From positions 5,959,501 through 6,023,500 of the forward strand of contig NC_066266.1 in the NCBI RefSeq assembly GCF_905404315.1: a stretch of 64,000 nucleotides of DNA, read 5' to 3'. The DNA is from Leptidea sinapis. Its lineage: Eukaryota; Arthropoda; Insecta; Lepidoptera; Pieridae. The position numbers and the translations under genes were made by a program. Below, in pieces: positions 57,501-61,874 of the stretch; the stretch's first letter is position 1; the number at the start of each line of letters is the position of its first letter. The notes under the pieces are model-generated. The model made no database searches and was not told where the DNA came from. It was given only the letters and a program-made list of their open reading frames with translations.

Positions 57501-60095
57501 GTATTAAAATACTCCATCACTACTTCATCAAGATTTAGGACGTAAAAGATAGCAGGCCGGCTGAAATGAAACTGATGGACGAAAAAATTTGAAGCGATGT
57601 GATAAAAGGTTCTCTTTAAGCCGACTTAGTCCTTTGTTGGGCGATATAAATTTATGCATTTACAACATAGTCCCTGAAAGTCTATTTAAACAGAAGTCAA
57701 TGTTAAATAAACTTCATGAAATTAGGCTTAATCTAAGCGCCTTTGAAACGTCACTACAAATATTTTTTTAAATTACTGACTTTACCATTATTGTTCTTAA
57801 AAATGTTGAGCTCGCGAGAAGTAGGTACATAATATAAGAAACTCAACGGCCACTTTTTTGAATCAAATATAGTATTTTACAATGACTGTAATACTAATGT
57901 ATCACATAACAAATTGGTTTGTAAGGTGCTGCATCCAATATATTGGATGATATGAGTCGTGCTTAAATAATATAAATTATTTCATAAAAAGTCATAAAGA
58001 ATTAACTCTATAAATAGAAATTATTGTGTATTGGATACATCAACCGTTAGAGCTTAAACTCATATATGTGTTACGGAATTCAAAAGAATTGTTAAGAAAT
58101 GTTTATGTGGTAAAGGTTCCTACAGCATAAATTACTTTCTTAATGATACCACATATTGGGAATGAGGCCTCTTATAGCTATATAATTAACAAATAAAATT
58201 GTAACTAAAGTAACTAAAACAAGAAGCCCGCTGAGTTTCTTGAGCTTGTTCTTCTCATGTGTGAGGCTATTTTCAATTGGATTTTAATAAGATAGTAAAA
58301 TATTTTATAACAAATTATGTCTTACCATTTCATGACTCTTAGCATCCACCATTCGTTCGCTGTTTACGTACCAAATGAATGTCATATTACTTGGATTGGC
58401 TGCGGCTTGGCAATCTGGCGACAAATATTATCATTTTAATGTTATTCTTACGGCCGATTTCAATAGCCTATCTCTCCTTAGTTTAACTTACTAGAGGTAG
58501 ACAAATCTATTCTTTTACGCTTACTCACATTTCAATAGCCTATCGACAGATAGCAATGGACTATAACTAATAATATAACTATATTGGACATAGCTATGGA
58601 GAGATAAGATCTTGTCATTAAACGGTGAAAGCAATATAACTAGAGATACGTTATTGAAAACGGCCGTTGGATAATTTATTCGTCTAGATAGACTATGAAA
58701 GCTGTGAACACGTGGAAAAAATTTGCGGCGTACTGTAAATCCCTATTTTCAAAAACGCACGCACACCAAATCAAAATGACATACTTATCGCGAGTGTATG
58801 TCGTATCTTATTAAGTACACTCAAGTAATAAACCTGGCCTGTTTTTATGAGTTGCCAAACAGCAAATTGCTCTATTTAGACGTATAAATTATCTATAATT
58901 TATGCTGTTAGTAATTGACTTTGAAGAGAACAAGATATGGAAGAGTAACGATAACTTTTATGATGTCGGATTTTAAAGCACCTGGTGTCACGGAAATTTG
59001 CATGGCATTGTTTCATGACAATAGTATAGTAATTCTACTCGCTAACAGTCCAGCTTCTTATCAGTCCAAATAGTGGAATGGAACTTAAGTAAGTATTTGT
59101 TTATGGCATGTTGGAAATCTACAGTAAGAAACGGGTCTACCATATTAAGATGGTTTTCATAATGAGACTCCTTAAATGGGACTTGCTGATCAGTCACTTC
59201 AACCAGCCCATATGATAGAAATATGGAACCTTCTTGGGATGAATGAATGAACTTGATTTATTTGAGGATTTTTGTCCTATAGCCAGCCACTCATGTACAT
59301 TCCAGGACTAACACGAGTAACCGTTTCGCCTTCGACCAGAAAGCCTCTGTCAGATTCCCATGTGCTGATTTTGATTACAATGTGCTTATTTTACACTCCT
59401 TGCATTCCGGTACATGTTTCCTTAATATGAATGTCGTGTTTTTTTAAGCTGACGAGTCAATGAGTCAGTCTGGGCAATAGCACAATAAAGTAATAGAAGA
59501 GAACTTTAAATTCATACTAGAGCGCTCGAATGTACGCACGCACACATATAAACGATTTGCGCGGCCGCTAAGCAATCTTGGGGAGACAAAACAATTGAGT
59601 GCCACGCCGGACGCCGCCGAGACTTGTTGCACCGTCCGCGTCATCAATCTTTTTGTATGTACCAACCCTGGCGCTTCTCCCAGACGGAGGTATAATTTTC
59701 AAGGAGACCGTTGTGTTACCCTACTGTTCTATAACTTGTATTGTGGCAATACTGTGGCTCAGGGACGTGCATACCATACAGGCAATAAGGCAGTTCCTAC
59801 CTCCTTATGAACCTAAATAAATATAGTGCTAAGGTTAACTCATAATATTTCCTAAAATACTTACTATAAGCAATCTCCATGCTCAACTGCGACTAGTTAT
59901 ATCAACAGTGCCTAGCTTGCTGGAAAACCAATGTACGCTCCCTGGTGTGGCTATCACTTATTTTGGCTATTTGCATCTAGTGAGGAAGCTGTTTAGAACT
60001 TCGAACTTACTAAGAGTGACCGTGTCTCCTTCCTGTATTCTTCCCACAGATGAGCTTGACTTTACTGCAATCCTCACACGTGGAGCGAATTGTAC
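27466..60095 (-). CDS. kirre: kirre/roughest-like Ig-superfamily adhesion receptor, 3' part (14 exons)
   Basis: Type I membrane cell-recognition receptor of the Kin-of-IRRE (Neph) family, which in flies mediates myoblast attraction and fusion, eye and muscle patterning and nephrocyte slit-diaphragm adhesion at the cell surface. Fourteen exons join in phase to 578 codons, numbered here from the first residue in the window. Ig3 is residues 1-92 (C30, W43, C74), Ig4 93-178 (C116, W128, C159), Ig5 179-278 (C201, W214, C260), the transmembrane helix about 283-307, then a cytoplasmic tail with basic HRK start. Tail motifs NGYVPYVDYARDYAPP, LGLPLAGPV, RYSGDF and YGNPYL resemble remembered fly Kirre and Rst motifs, Kirre more closely. 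Sequons occur at N38, N62, N144, N186 and N259. The family has five Ig domains, so Ig1, Ig2 and the signal peptide are outside the window. Family is near certain; kirre rather than rst, and the last exon, are less so. Confidence 0.9.
27812..27930 (+). repeat. repeat family S, copy 1
   Basis: Shared with 42508-42622 in the same orientation: gtaaaaatcttgca, atgggctt, ctaataatggacgaagaaac. Class unknown. Confidence 0.6.
27935..28980. other. kirre intron, no recognised feature
   Basis: AT-rich intron sequence. A possible minus-strand exon at 28094-28148 was considered and rejected. Confidence 0.4.
28986..29118 (+). repeat. SINE E body, copy 1
   Basis: tgtgattcctctgatgttgg, then ggcggtgatcacttaaca and caggtgacccgtacgctcgt, ending ttccat plus an A-run. 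Confidence 0.7.
29385..29455 (+). repeat. SINE E 3' fragment
   Basis: Only ggcggcggtgatcacttaac to ttccataaaaaaaa is present, about 270 bp from the previous copy in the same orientation. Confidence 0.7.
29460..30285. other. kirre intron, no recognised feature
   Basis: No repeat shared in the window and no minus-strand coding signal. Confidence 0.4.
30289..30547 (+). repeat. SINE-like repeat A, copy 9 (internally deleted)
   Basis: Sense copy from ccagtgggaggcttttttgt to cttattttcat plus A-run, with about 60 bp missing near the 5' end. Confidence 0.75.
30686..30762 (-). CDS. kirre: kirre exon m: short Ser-rich tail segment
   Basis: A 77-nt exon between tgtcgtag and gtaagt. It continues exon l in phase and reads ANSMTSSSSRPINGQPDLSM then EAVHCQ. 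Phase agreement on both sides and the strong donor support it, but I recognise no conserved motif. Confidence 0.72.
31033..31240 (+). repeat. foldback repeat I, copy 3 (arms plus core)
   Basis: Arms 31069-31114 and 31194-31240 are inverted copies containing attccgccaatatttg. The core between them carries cgagacaacacgtcctgagg and gaggcgaaacacgtgtcgaa. The outer left flank is gacgttactttgcggaaatc. Confidence 0.75.
31441..31791 (-). mobile_element. LINE ORF C-terminal fragment
   Basis: A 116-codon frame begins MLQKRATRAICNLGPNESLR and contains YILDNVMYVHRHINEF and FVGRCICFYNRIPEKVQ. These are the region after the RT domain and the last residues of a lepidopteran non-LTR protein, the same protein whose end is seen in fragments G. 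5'-truncated but without an internal stop. Confidence 0.7.
31803..31990 (+). mobile_element. LINE 3' tail, copy 3
   Basis: Begins NINDFLNDATDWECSDRPQA, then the shared UTR with aagcccgctgag and the aaatatttgaatttgaa end. It is head-to-head with the minus-strand LINE fragment next to it. Confidence 0.7.
32270..32353 (-). CDS. kirre: kirre exon l: proline/tyrosine tail segment
   Basis: Residues 492-519 are QYPQQQNTSSKNAPPPYYTL and a short Ser-rich end, after the split CAA codon with exon k. PPPYY is a possible SH3/WW or SH2 ligand, by inference. The acceptor is gttcccag and the donor gtaaga. The reading frame stays open for about 100 codons past the donor, but that part has no tail-like composition and runs into LINE sequence. 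Confidence 0.8.
32355..33100. other. kirre intron between exons k and l
   Basis: AT-rich. 32735-32960 contains a GC-richer segment (gaggcaacggtgacatcccc) without a second copy here. Confidence 0.4.
33103..33416 (+). repeat. SINE-like repeat A, copy 10
   Basis: Near full-length sense copy ending in an A-run 24 bp from kirre exon k, so it sits antisense to the gene directly after the splice donor. Confidence 0.8.
33441..33548 (-). CDS. kirre: kirre exon k: tail segment with YGNPYL motif
   Basis: Residues 456-491 include NGMDVRYAATYGNPYL, closely resembling the DPRYSAIYGNPYL segment of fly Rst. The acceptor is gttcag and the donor gtaagt. The A-tail of a SINE-like repeat ends 24 bp from the exon's 3' edge. 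Confidence 0.9.
33754..34931 (+). mobile_element. mariner element with perfect 22-bp ITRs
   Basis: The ends gtaacactgaaaatgtttag plus aa (33754-33775) and their exact complement (34910-34931) bound about 1.18 kb. One base outside, the right flank has TA and the left TG, consistent with an eroded TA duplication. It lies in the kirre intron between exons j and k, in opposite orientation to the gene. Confidence 0.8.
33921..34915 (+). pseudogene. mariner transposase pseudogene
   Basis: From ATG NLTRENFRSMIF the frame breaks at once, then reads LNEAPTRATIYNWLNEIKRV, VTYQQIRASLGIGMSQVQKI and the DESW catalytic motif. HHDNASAHSAKR and PPYSPDLAP, holding the second and third catalytic positions, are in other frames, with sequence missing between them. 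Indels make it non-functional although the termini are intact. Confidence 0.8.
35054..35312 (-). mobile_element. RTE LINE 3' end, copy 3
   Basis: The reverse copy starts at an (atc)n tract and carries gatttccacgacgatcgatc, ttcgaggactttactgcccc and gccctgcccactgccatttc, the complements of the 62-kb copy. Confidence 0.75.
35424..35598 (-). CDS. kirre: kirre exon j: cytoplasmic tail with tyrosine cluster
   Basis: Residues 398-455 begin PEGSINGYVPYVDYARDYAP and include SSDSLTGSMSRNTDVTYQ. The GYVPYxDY-x(n)-Y-PP pattern is conserved in fly Kirre and Rst tails. The acceptor is gaacag and the donor gtaagt. A decayed partial copy of the first bases of this exon lies in the preceding intron near 35870-35915. 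Confidence 0.92.
35737..35834. repeat. repeat family P, copy 1
   Basis: Shared with 38540-38655: aagttaggc-gatctgt, cgggaccgccgagt, tacccgagcgaga and agtcag-tgct. It directly adjoins the exon-j duplicate. Confidence 0.6.
35835..35900 (-). pseudogene. decayed duplicate of kirre exon j start; possible alternative terminal exon
   Basis: On the minus strand the bases CCAGAAGGGTCCAT and, after an 8-base gap, CCATACG-GGA-TAC repeat the opening of exon j about 300 bp upstream of it. The acceptor of exon j, gaacag, has become gaacat here. Using the next AG instead (at 35901) in phase 0 from exon i gives KGPSMPYEDYTRSSLCTVHQ, one more codon, then TAA, and so a truncated tail. Whether it is ever spliced cannot be told from sequence. 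The downstream part is shared with a repeat seen again at 38540. Confidence 0.45.
35955..36538 (-). mobile_element. LINE fragment N, copy 2, split by a SINE
   Basis: Reverse homologue of 11823-12305. MTLGPWGPVARRMFKILSSR and LNKATGNPSAGSY are legible, and the far end gtatattaagagcggcaaat matches. SINE B at 35979-36186 separates its last 20 or so bases from the rest. Confidence 0.7.
35979..36186 (+). repeat. SINE B, copy 2 (5'-truncated), nested in LINE N
   Basis: It starts inside the tRNA-like head just before the B box (ggtccagggttcgaatcccg) and runs to the gtgtgtcattattatta tail. Confidence 0.8.
36780..36967 (-). repeat. SINE-like repeat A, copy 11 (truncated)
   Basis: Reverse copy from a T-run through gagactaacaggaggttcaa to cagtaatatcacg. 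Confidence 0.7.
36970..37690. other. kirre intron, no confident feature
   Basis: 37255-37580 is GC-richer and may be an old LINE segment, but no motif is legible. Confidence 0.35.
37691..37810. mobile_element. MITE O, truncated copy
   Basis: Begins agataatttatacgtctagg like the ends of 58670-58894, and carries acactcgcgatttgtatg like 39745. Cut by SINE A copy 12. Confidence 0.5.
37813..38114 (-). repeat. SINE-like repeat A, copy 12
   Basis: Full-length reverse copy from a T-run and tatgaaaataagggacgagg to ctactgg. Confidence 0.78.
38540..38655. repeat. repeat family P, copy 2
   Basis: Matches 35737-35834 but continues into unrelated sequence and lacks the exon-like piece. Confidence 0.6.
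38845..38960 (+). mobile_element. non-LTR C-terminal zinc-knuckle scrap
   Basis: The frame reads FRICITGSLKCRGCLAEDET then VTQVILECGVANQRTKL: CxxC-x8-H(Q)-x4-C, as in R1/Jockey-type protein ends. Confidence 0.55.
38963..39100 (+). repeat. repeat family H, copy 1
   Basis: caagaaactcaacgaccact, aacaaattatttgtaagg and gtatccaatatacaaatcgt are shared with 55822-56135 and 57690-58062. Confidence 0.6.
39240..39415 (+). repeat. Helitron-like or RTE-like repeat fragment
   Basis: gatgttgtccgattctcaga, cctacccaatatg, tcggtcaaaccgtttcgaag. The first blocks recur in the element at 44598-45030. Confidence 0.4.
39745..39930. mobile_element. MITE O, copy 2
   Basis: The left end ttagatgatgtatacgtcta and interior match 58670-58894 and 37691. 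The right inverted end is eroded. Confidence 0.5.
39973..40012 (-). repeat. SINE B tail fragment
   Basis: Reverse copy of only the last 40 bases (aataataatattgacacact, tttttacacaaatta). Confidence 0.6.
40347..40493 (-). CDS. kirre: kirre exon i: cytoplasmic tail
   Basis: Residues 349-397, with NLGLPLAGPVPLPEPGYDMK and RYSGDFTQINMPFK. The LG-PLAGPV and SGDF motifs match what I recall of fly Kirre rather than Rst. The tyrosines are plausible phosphorylation sites, which is inference. It starts and ends in phase 0. Confidence 0.9.
40495..41545. other. kirre intron, no confident feature
   Basis: 40722-40850 (taaccgacttcaaaaatgaa) resembles a dispersed repeat I remember from Lepidoptera, but no second copy is here. 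Confidence 0.35.
41547..41760 (-). mobile_element. Helitron-like element, 3' end
   Basis: The reverse complement ends with ggcaaacg-type sequence then CCGGGTCAGGTAG, an eroded version of the GGGTCAGCTAG terminus seen at 44598 and 55334. Confidence 0.4.
42000..42049 (+). repeat. (ATTC)n microsatellite
   Basis: About 11 tandem attc/gttc units lie immediately before SINE B copy 3. Confidence 0.9.
42049..42247 (-). repeat. SINE B, copy 3 (near full length)
   Basis: Reverse copy with both the B-box complement (gattcaatcccgggccctc) and the A-box complement (cattaaccattcggc). Confidence 0.8.
42508..42622 (+). repeat. repeat family S, copy 2
   Basis: Counterpart of 27812-27930. It lies 210 bp from kirre exon h. 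Confidence 0.6.
42832..43040 (-). CDS. kirre: kirre exon h: transmembrane helix and juxtamembrane tail
   Basis: Residues 279-348. A roughly 25-residue hydrophobic run (about 283-307, SVAILVLIIMLVTML in its centre) is followed by HRKNNK, a positive-inside stop-transfer. NVSDLKFELR then resembles the NYSDLKVD segment of fly Rst. The acceptor is ctttcag and the donor gtaagt. Confidence 0.93.
43326..43640 (-). mobile_element. LINE 3' tail, copy 4
   Basis: Reverse copy starting ttcaaatatattttt, with agacctgagaagaaag, agagggcttttatta and the DTTVWE-type coding end (caaactgtggtatcattaaa). Confidence 0.65.
43690..44110 (+). mobile_element. LINE C-terminal fragment G, copy 2, abutting kirre exon g
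   Basis: Opens with KGKCIHFYNKVPASVQ codons (43728 on), then the shared 3' region with gaatgctgggagagtttctt and ttctctctcagagcgcc. It ends in an (atgcctttt)n tail at 44110. The next base belongs to the first nine intron bases of exon g's donor. Confidence 0.75.
44120..44273 (-). CDS. kirre: kirre exon g: second half of Ig5
   Basis: Residues 228-278 include KSTLIVRNSAPKHFGVYNC (C260) and TVINDYGTDTAHIVL, the membrane-proximal Ig F and G strands. The acceptor is ttttgcag and the donor gtaagtact. A LINE 3' tail occupies the intron from the tenth base after the exon. Confidence 0.92.
44598..45030 (-). mobile_element. Helitron-like non-autonomous element, complete ends
   Basis: On the minus strand it starts TCTATATATATAAAAATGAA and ends TTTGCTGGGTCAGCTAG, inserted between A and T. 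5'-TC, 3'-CTRR and an A/T target are Helitron hallmarks. No Rep/helicase is encoded in 433 bp. The terminal hairpin expected of Helitrons is not clear. Confidence 0.55.
45035..45600. other. kirre intron, no recognised feature
   Basis: AT-rich. The plus-strand frame at 45331-45558 has no motif. Confidence 0.4.
45607..45832 (+). repeat. repeat family Q, copy 2
   Basis: Counterpart of 734-943 in the same orientation, with similar length and scattered substitutions. Confidence 0.65.
46190..46227. repeat. 13-bp-arm hairpin
   Basis: acggacgagtaaa (46190-46202) and tttactcgtccgt (46215-46227) are perfect inverted repeats with a 12-base loop. Possibly a collapsed MITE. Confidence 0.85.
46365..46575. 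other. GC-richer intronic segment
   Basis: It has G-rich plus-strand composition (ggaaggacggcctacgtggt). Frames on both strands are without motif. Possibly an old repeat, seen once here. Confidence 0.3.
46969..47114 (-). CDS. kirre: kirre exon f: first half of Ig5
   Basis: Residues 179-227 read GPPKIISNETQYGVEGDSV, then RIECTSF (C201) and HVIWAYQG (W214). The acceptor is cttttccag and the donor gtatgt. ORF finding runs 21 bases past the donor to a stop, but continuing into exon g is supported by phase and by the intact second half of the fold. Confidence 0.92.
47115..48405. other. kirre intron, no confident feature
   Basis: AT-rich. The minus-strand frame at 47926-48207 is Ser/Arg-rich without a recognisable domain and lacks clear splice sites. 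Confidence 0.35.
48408..48545 (-). repeat. tRNA-like SINE F, copy 2
   Basis: The minus strand has agctcagttgggaaatctgt and cacggaacgcgagatgtcgt, the counterparts of 12725-12930, and shares caactctcaggttgtggctt. Confidence 0.5.
48990..49262 (-). mobile_element. non-LTR C-terminal scrap
   Basis: The minus strand reads LECAGVANQRAKTLINTRSL then YEHPKNFLEGAGLVGV, with the ECxGxANxRxK end seen also at 38845. Confidence 0.5.
49382..49519. mobile_element. 138-bp MITE with ~33-bp TIRs
   Basis: The ends cccccttattcataatggtc and their complement are inverted over about 33 bp with three differences, flanked by TAA at 49379-49381 and 49520-49522. The 3-base TAA fits PIF/Harbinger mobilisation. Confidence 0.8.
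49773..50070 (+). mobile_element. THAP-exon MITE, copy 3
   Basis: Left TTAA (49769-49772) then ggattagtctccactgcgct, followed by the full left inner repeat and a mutated THAP exon starting at 49922 (MGCVVRVCKINTTRTEKHL then stop). The right terminus could not be found. Confidence 0.6.
50162..50450 (+). repeat. SINE-like repeat A, copy 13
   Basis: Near full-length sense copy ending ctcgtcccttattttcat plus A-run, 178 bp from kirre exon e. Confidence 0.78.
50628..50751 (-). CDS. kirre: kirre exon e: second half of Ig4
   Basis: Residues 138-178 begin RVGKTSNLTLTV and contain AGQYWCRAS (C159), the Tyr-x-Cys of the F strand, followed by EAAAVVYLK, a G-strand ending shared with fly Kirre and Rst. 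The donor is gtgaac, a weaker GT site than at the other exons. Confidence 0.92.
51110..51137 (+). repeat. (TTTC)n microsatellite
   Basis: Six tandem tttc units. Confidence 0.9.
51361..51405 (+). repeat. 15-bp minisatellite, three units
   Basis: Tandem copies of tactttcacttataa. Confidence 0.85.
51412..51545 (-). mobile_element. LINE C-terminal scrap
   Basis: The reverse copy contains catcgcccaacctaccaact and aaccgagtagtaggtat, complements of the ORF end at 31441-31791. Confidence 0.5.
51624..51757 (-). CDS. kirre: kirre exon d: first half of Ig4
   Basis: Residues 93-137 run from the YGPSF linker through VTLSCLVEGHP (C116) and KITWLRY (W128), a C2/I-set domain start. The acceptor is catccag and the donor gtaagt. 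It ends in phase 0, which matches exon e. Confidence 0.93.
51880..52310 (-). mobile_element. LINE C-terminal fragment G, copy 3
   Basis: The minus frame ends KIHNSFKGKCIHFYNKVPAT, KWLCRKSYYSTAEYLND and RTAWD, then the 3' region and a tail of aaaggcat repeats at 51880-51910. The best preserved ORF end of this family. Confidence 0.75.
52529..52700 (-). repeat. foldback repeat I, copy 4
   Basis: It has one arm (attccgccaatatttg at 52560), the core (ggcatcctcgggacgtgttg) and the outer flank (atttccgcaaagtaacgcc), but lacks the second arm. Confidence 0.7.
52705..53230. other. kirre intron, no recognised feature
   Basis: AT-rich with no shared repeat. Confidence 0.45.
53233..53541 (-). repeat. 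SINE-like repeat A, copy 14
   Basis: Full-length reverse copy ending gagcctcccagtgg. Confidence 0.78.
54101..54307 (+). mobile_element. LINE ORF C-terminus
   Basis: The frame contains RKIARSFKVDCVIFYNKLPN and AYYNVKDYLNDKDSWN with a stop, paralogous to the fragment G end (KIHNSFKGKCIHFYNKVPAT). A tail of about 170 bp may follow. Confidence 0.65.
54540..54790 (+). mobile_element. Jockey-type LINE C-terminal remnant
   Basis: The frame reads FVSNELFHRDLRLPTVKQEI and, after a shift, KRKITQNIIQSA. It resembles the end of Jockey-clade proteins (NxxLHRDLxIPTVxEEI ... RRLKR). One stop and one frameshift. Confidence 0.6.
55290..55334 (+). mobile_element. Helitron-like 3' terminus
   Basis: Ends cgtctgtcgggtcagctag followed by T, matching the 3' end of 44598-45030. 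The 5' boundary was not found. Confidence 0.45.
55822..56135 (+). repeat. repeat family H, copy 2
   Basis: aggcttaaactaagcgcttt, aatgttgagctcg, caagaaactcaacggccact and gtgctgtatccaatatatga are all shared with 57690-58062. Possibly a LINE 3' region. Confidence 0.65.
56136..56227 (-). mobile_element. RTE LINE 3' scrap
   Basis: actgccccaacggcc and tgtaccctgcccactcagtt are complements of the RTE copy at 62268. Confidence 0.5.
56366..56468 (-). CDS. kirre: kirre exon c: end of Ig3
   Basis: Residues 59-92, IISNISRSFNSATIRCEVHN and onward, carry the second disulfide cysteine (C74) in the F strand and the G strand ending in LEIV. The acceptor is ttgttttag and the donor gtaagt. The split codon with exon d gives Tyr, producing the inter-domain YGPSF linker typical of the family. 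Confidence 0.92.
56590..56935 (-). mobile_element. LINE 3' tail and ORF end, copy 5
   Basis: The reverse copy carries cacctgagaagaacggccgc, actcaacgggctt, tgtggtatcagtaagaaagt and the ORF-end complement caacacacgactaactcgac. Confidence 0.65.
57074..57305 (+). repeat. SINE-like repeat A, copy 15 (5'-truncated)
   Basis: Sense copy from gtgtaaacattattgtgttt to cgtcccttattttcat plus A-run. Confidence 0.75.
57361..57424 (+). repeat. SINE E 3' fragment
   Basis: agcggtgatcatataccatc and aagcgacccttacttttgtt with a diverged end. Confidence 0.5.
57690..58062 (+). repeat. repeat family H, copy 3
   Basis: Longest copy of the family. It contains an extra aatatattggatgatatgag and the shared aaataatataaattatttca. 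Confidence 0.65.
58126..58290 (+). mobile_element. LINE 3' tail, copy 6
   Basis: cataaattactttcttaatg, agaagcccgctgagtttctt and cttgttcttctcatgtgtga. It ends within about 40 bp of kirre exon b's donor. Confidence 0.6.
58326..58414 (-). CDS. kirre: kirre exon b: core of Ig3
   Basis: Residues 29-58, reading CQAAANPSNMTFIWYVNSE, hold the first disulfide cysteine (C30) and the core tryptophan (W43) of Ig3. The acceptor is tcgccag and the donor gtaag. The exon ends in phase 0. Repeats crowd it on both sides: a CGGCCG-ended MITE starts 37 bp upstream of the acceptor and a LINE tail lies just beyond the donor. Confidence 0.9.
58451..58666. mobile_element. CGGCCG-ended MITE M, intact copy
   Basis: 216 bp from CGGCCGATTTCAATAGCC to its inverted end, flanked by TTA on the left and TTG on the right (an eroded TTA). 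It provides the empty-site version of the split copy at 9032-9880. Confidence 0.7.
58670..58894. mobile_element. MITE O, copy with both ends
   Basis: Inverted ends ataatttattcgtctagata and the complement of ctatttagacgtataaatta bound 225 bp. It directly adjoins MITE M. Confidence 0.65.
59060..59350 (-). mobile_element. possible non-LTR scrap
   Basis: cattccaggactaacac and the preceding minus-strand sequence resemble the C-terminal scrap at 48990, heavily decayed. Confidence 0.3.
59575..59825. other. GC-richer segment, unclassified
   Basis: Overlapping short frames on both strands without motifs. Abrupt GC rise at 59560. Possibly an old retroelement piece. Confidence 0.3.
60011..60095 (-). 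CDS. kirre: kirre exon a: start of Ig3
   Basis: This is the most upstream exon in the window. It is preceded by a ttttttcag acceptor and followed by a gtaagt donor. It encodes VQFAPRVRIAV and IQEGDTVTL, the A to B strands of a C2-type Ig domain, and ends after the first base of a codon. That base joins exon b to give the Asn before Cys30. It starts in phase 0, so the missing upstream exon must end on a codon boundary. Confidence 0.88.
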
Positions 60096-60262
60096 CTGAA
60101 AAAAGAATTACATTAATAACGCTATCAGCACAAACCATGTACCCACGTAAATTCACAGTCGCACAATTTAGAAATAAACTTCTGAAAGTAGAAGGCCGAG
60201 CAACATAATATAACTGATAGAAATCCCGCCAACCTTGAGTTATAGAGGGACATTTGACCCAT

Positions 60263-60335
60263 ATGGAGCCAAATGCAATTTTTAAAACTCTCCATGCGCT
60301 TGGTATTAGTAAAATGTTTGTGTACCGGGTTATTA
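60263..60335 (+). pseudogene. Tc1-like transposase, left part (split by mariner)
   Basis: MEPNAIFKTLHALGISKMFV and YRV match the 22054 copy. The mariner interrupts it after the TA at 60334-60335. Confidence 0.7.
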
Positions 60336-61620
60336 CGAGGGCTGCACTAAAAGTATCGGGAATCCAGGAAGTGACATAACATTATTATTTAAAAATGTAT
60401 TTATTGCTTTTCGAAGTATTCTCCGCGAAATTTGACACATTTTTCCATACGATAGAACCAATCATTGAAGCAACCATTCCATTCGGAAGTTGGGGTCTCC
60501 ACAATGGCCGTTTTTTAGGCGTCCACAGCTTCTTCAGGTGATGAAAATCTCTGACCACGCAATTTATTCTTTATTTTAGGGAAAGTATAGAAATCATTAG
60601 GGTTTAGGTCGGGGATGTACGATGAATGGTCTAATAATTCTATGTTTTCTTGCTCGAAAAACTCTTTTGTTCTGTGCGCGGTGTGAGAACTCGAATTTCG
60701 CGTTGGAGGATGATGCGGCGGTTGCAGTTCTCTTTACGGAGTTCAGAAACGACCTGTGGCAAACAAATGCTAGCATACCATTCTGCGTTAACCGTACTTT
60801 GTCCCTCAAGAGGAATAGTCGCAACATGGCCGGTTTTGGAGACAAACGTGGTTTTTTTTTGCAACACTCAGTGAACGAACAATTTTTGTTGGCTGTAACT
60901 CATTTTCGAACACCCAAACTCGTGACTGGTTTTTTGTTTCAGGTTCGTACGCGTATATCCAGGATTTGTCACCTGATAAAATGTTGTATACAGCATTTGA
61001 GGATCCTGCGTGGAATCCTTCGAGAGTTCTGACGTACCAAGTAACGCGAGCCGCTTTTTGCTCTTCACAGAGCAAATGCGGTATCCATCGGGAAAACAAC
61101 TGTTTTACACCTAATTGTTCATGCAAGACTATTTGTATTTGACTCATGCCAATGTCTAAAGTTGCCTGAATTTCGCGGTATGTCATATGCCGATCTCCCT
61201 CAATCAGCTTACGCACAGCATTAACGTTTTCTTTGGTGACTGCAGTTTTTGGACGACCTTGACGGAGATCATCACTGAGCTTGACACGTCCACGTTGAAA
61301 TTCAGCAAACCAGCGATAAATTGTGGTTTTGGATGGGGCTTCATCACCAAATGCAGAAATCATCCGGTCAACACACTGTTTTTGTGTTAAACCACTTCGA
61401 AAGTCATAATAAATCATCGCTCTAGAATTTTCTCGAGTCAATTCCAATTTCTCAACGACTAAACAAGTTTGAAAAGACCTTGTGACAAGAACGAGAATCT
61501 TTTTTTTAAATTAATAAATGGTATTCGATTTTTAAAACCAAGGTGTTTTCAATTAAAAAGATTTTAATATACAGGAACAATGGAAATATTCCATTCCCGA
61601 GTGTTTTAGTGCAGCCCTCG
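60336..61620 (-). mobile_element. mariner element nested in a Tc1-like element
   Basis: 1285 bp bounded by CGAGGGCTGCACTAAAA and its inverted partner (ITRs about 28 bp, a few mismatches) with TA on each side (60334-60335, 61621-61622). Confidence 0.88.
60401..61447 (-). pseudogene. mariner transposase pseudogene
   Basis: The reading region spans 349 codons including the stop, the normal mariner length. The intact part (61447 to 60806) starts MELTRENSRAMIYYDFRSGL and contains GDEAPSKTTIYRWFAEFQRG (helix-turn-helix), MTYREIQATLDIGMSQIQIV and DKSW where mariners usually have DESW. Downstream frames are shifted and the HHDN motif with the second catalytic Asp is disrupted (reads LQRE). The C-terminus EKCVKFRGEYFEKQ is still legible. 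Confidence 0.85.
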
Positions 61621-61870
61621 TAATAGGTACAATGAGACCTCCTCTGTTTGTGACAGAAAAAGATCTGGCCGTCTACGTAGTGTTCGTACAAAAAAGGAAA
61701 GAATTCGAAGAAATCTTGACCGAAAGCAAAAGATTTTATCTCGGGATATCTAGATAGCACCTAGAACTATGTCGCGTATTTTAAAAGATGACTTAGGACT
61801 TGCAGCCTATAAGAGAAGTACTGGTCATTTCTTAACTGATAATTTAAAAAAGGGTGGTGTTCGAAGTAAA
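61621..61870 (+). pseudogene. Tc1-like transposase, right part
   Basis: Continues the split copy: RSGRLRSVRTKK-like and RRNLDRKQKILSRD segments, then a helix-turn-helix end and KDDLGLAAYKRSTGHF. It stops before the catalytic core. Confidence 0.65.
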
Positions 61871-61874
61871 CTAT

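Noticed and set aside
60622..61032. A 136-codon plus-strand ORF
   Set aside because: It is the antisense shadow of the mariner transposase.
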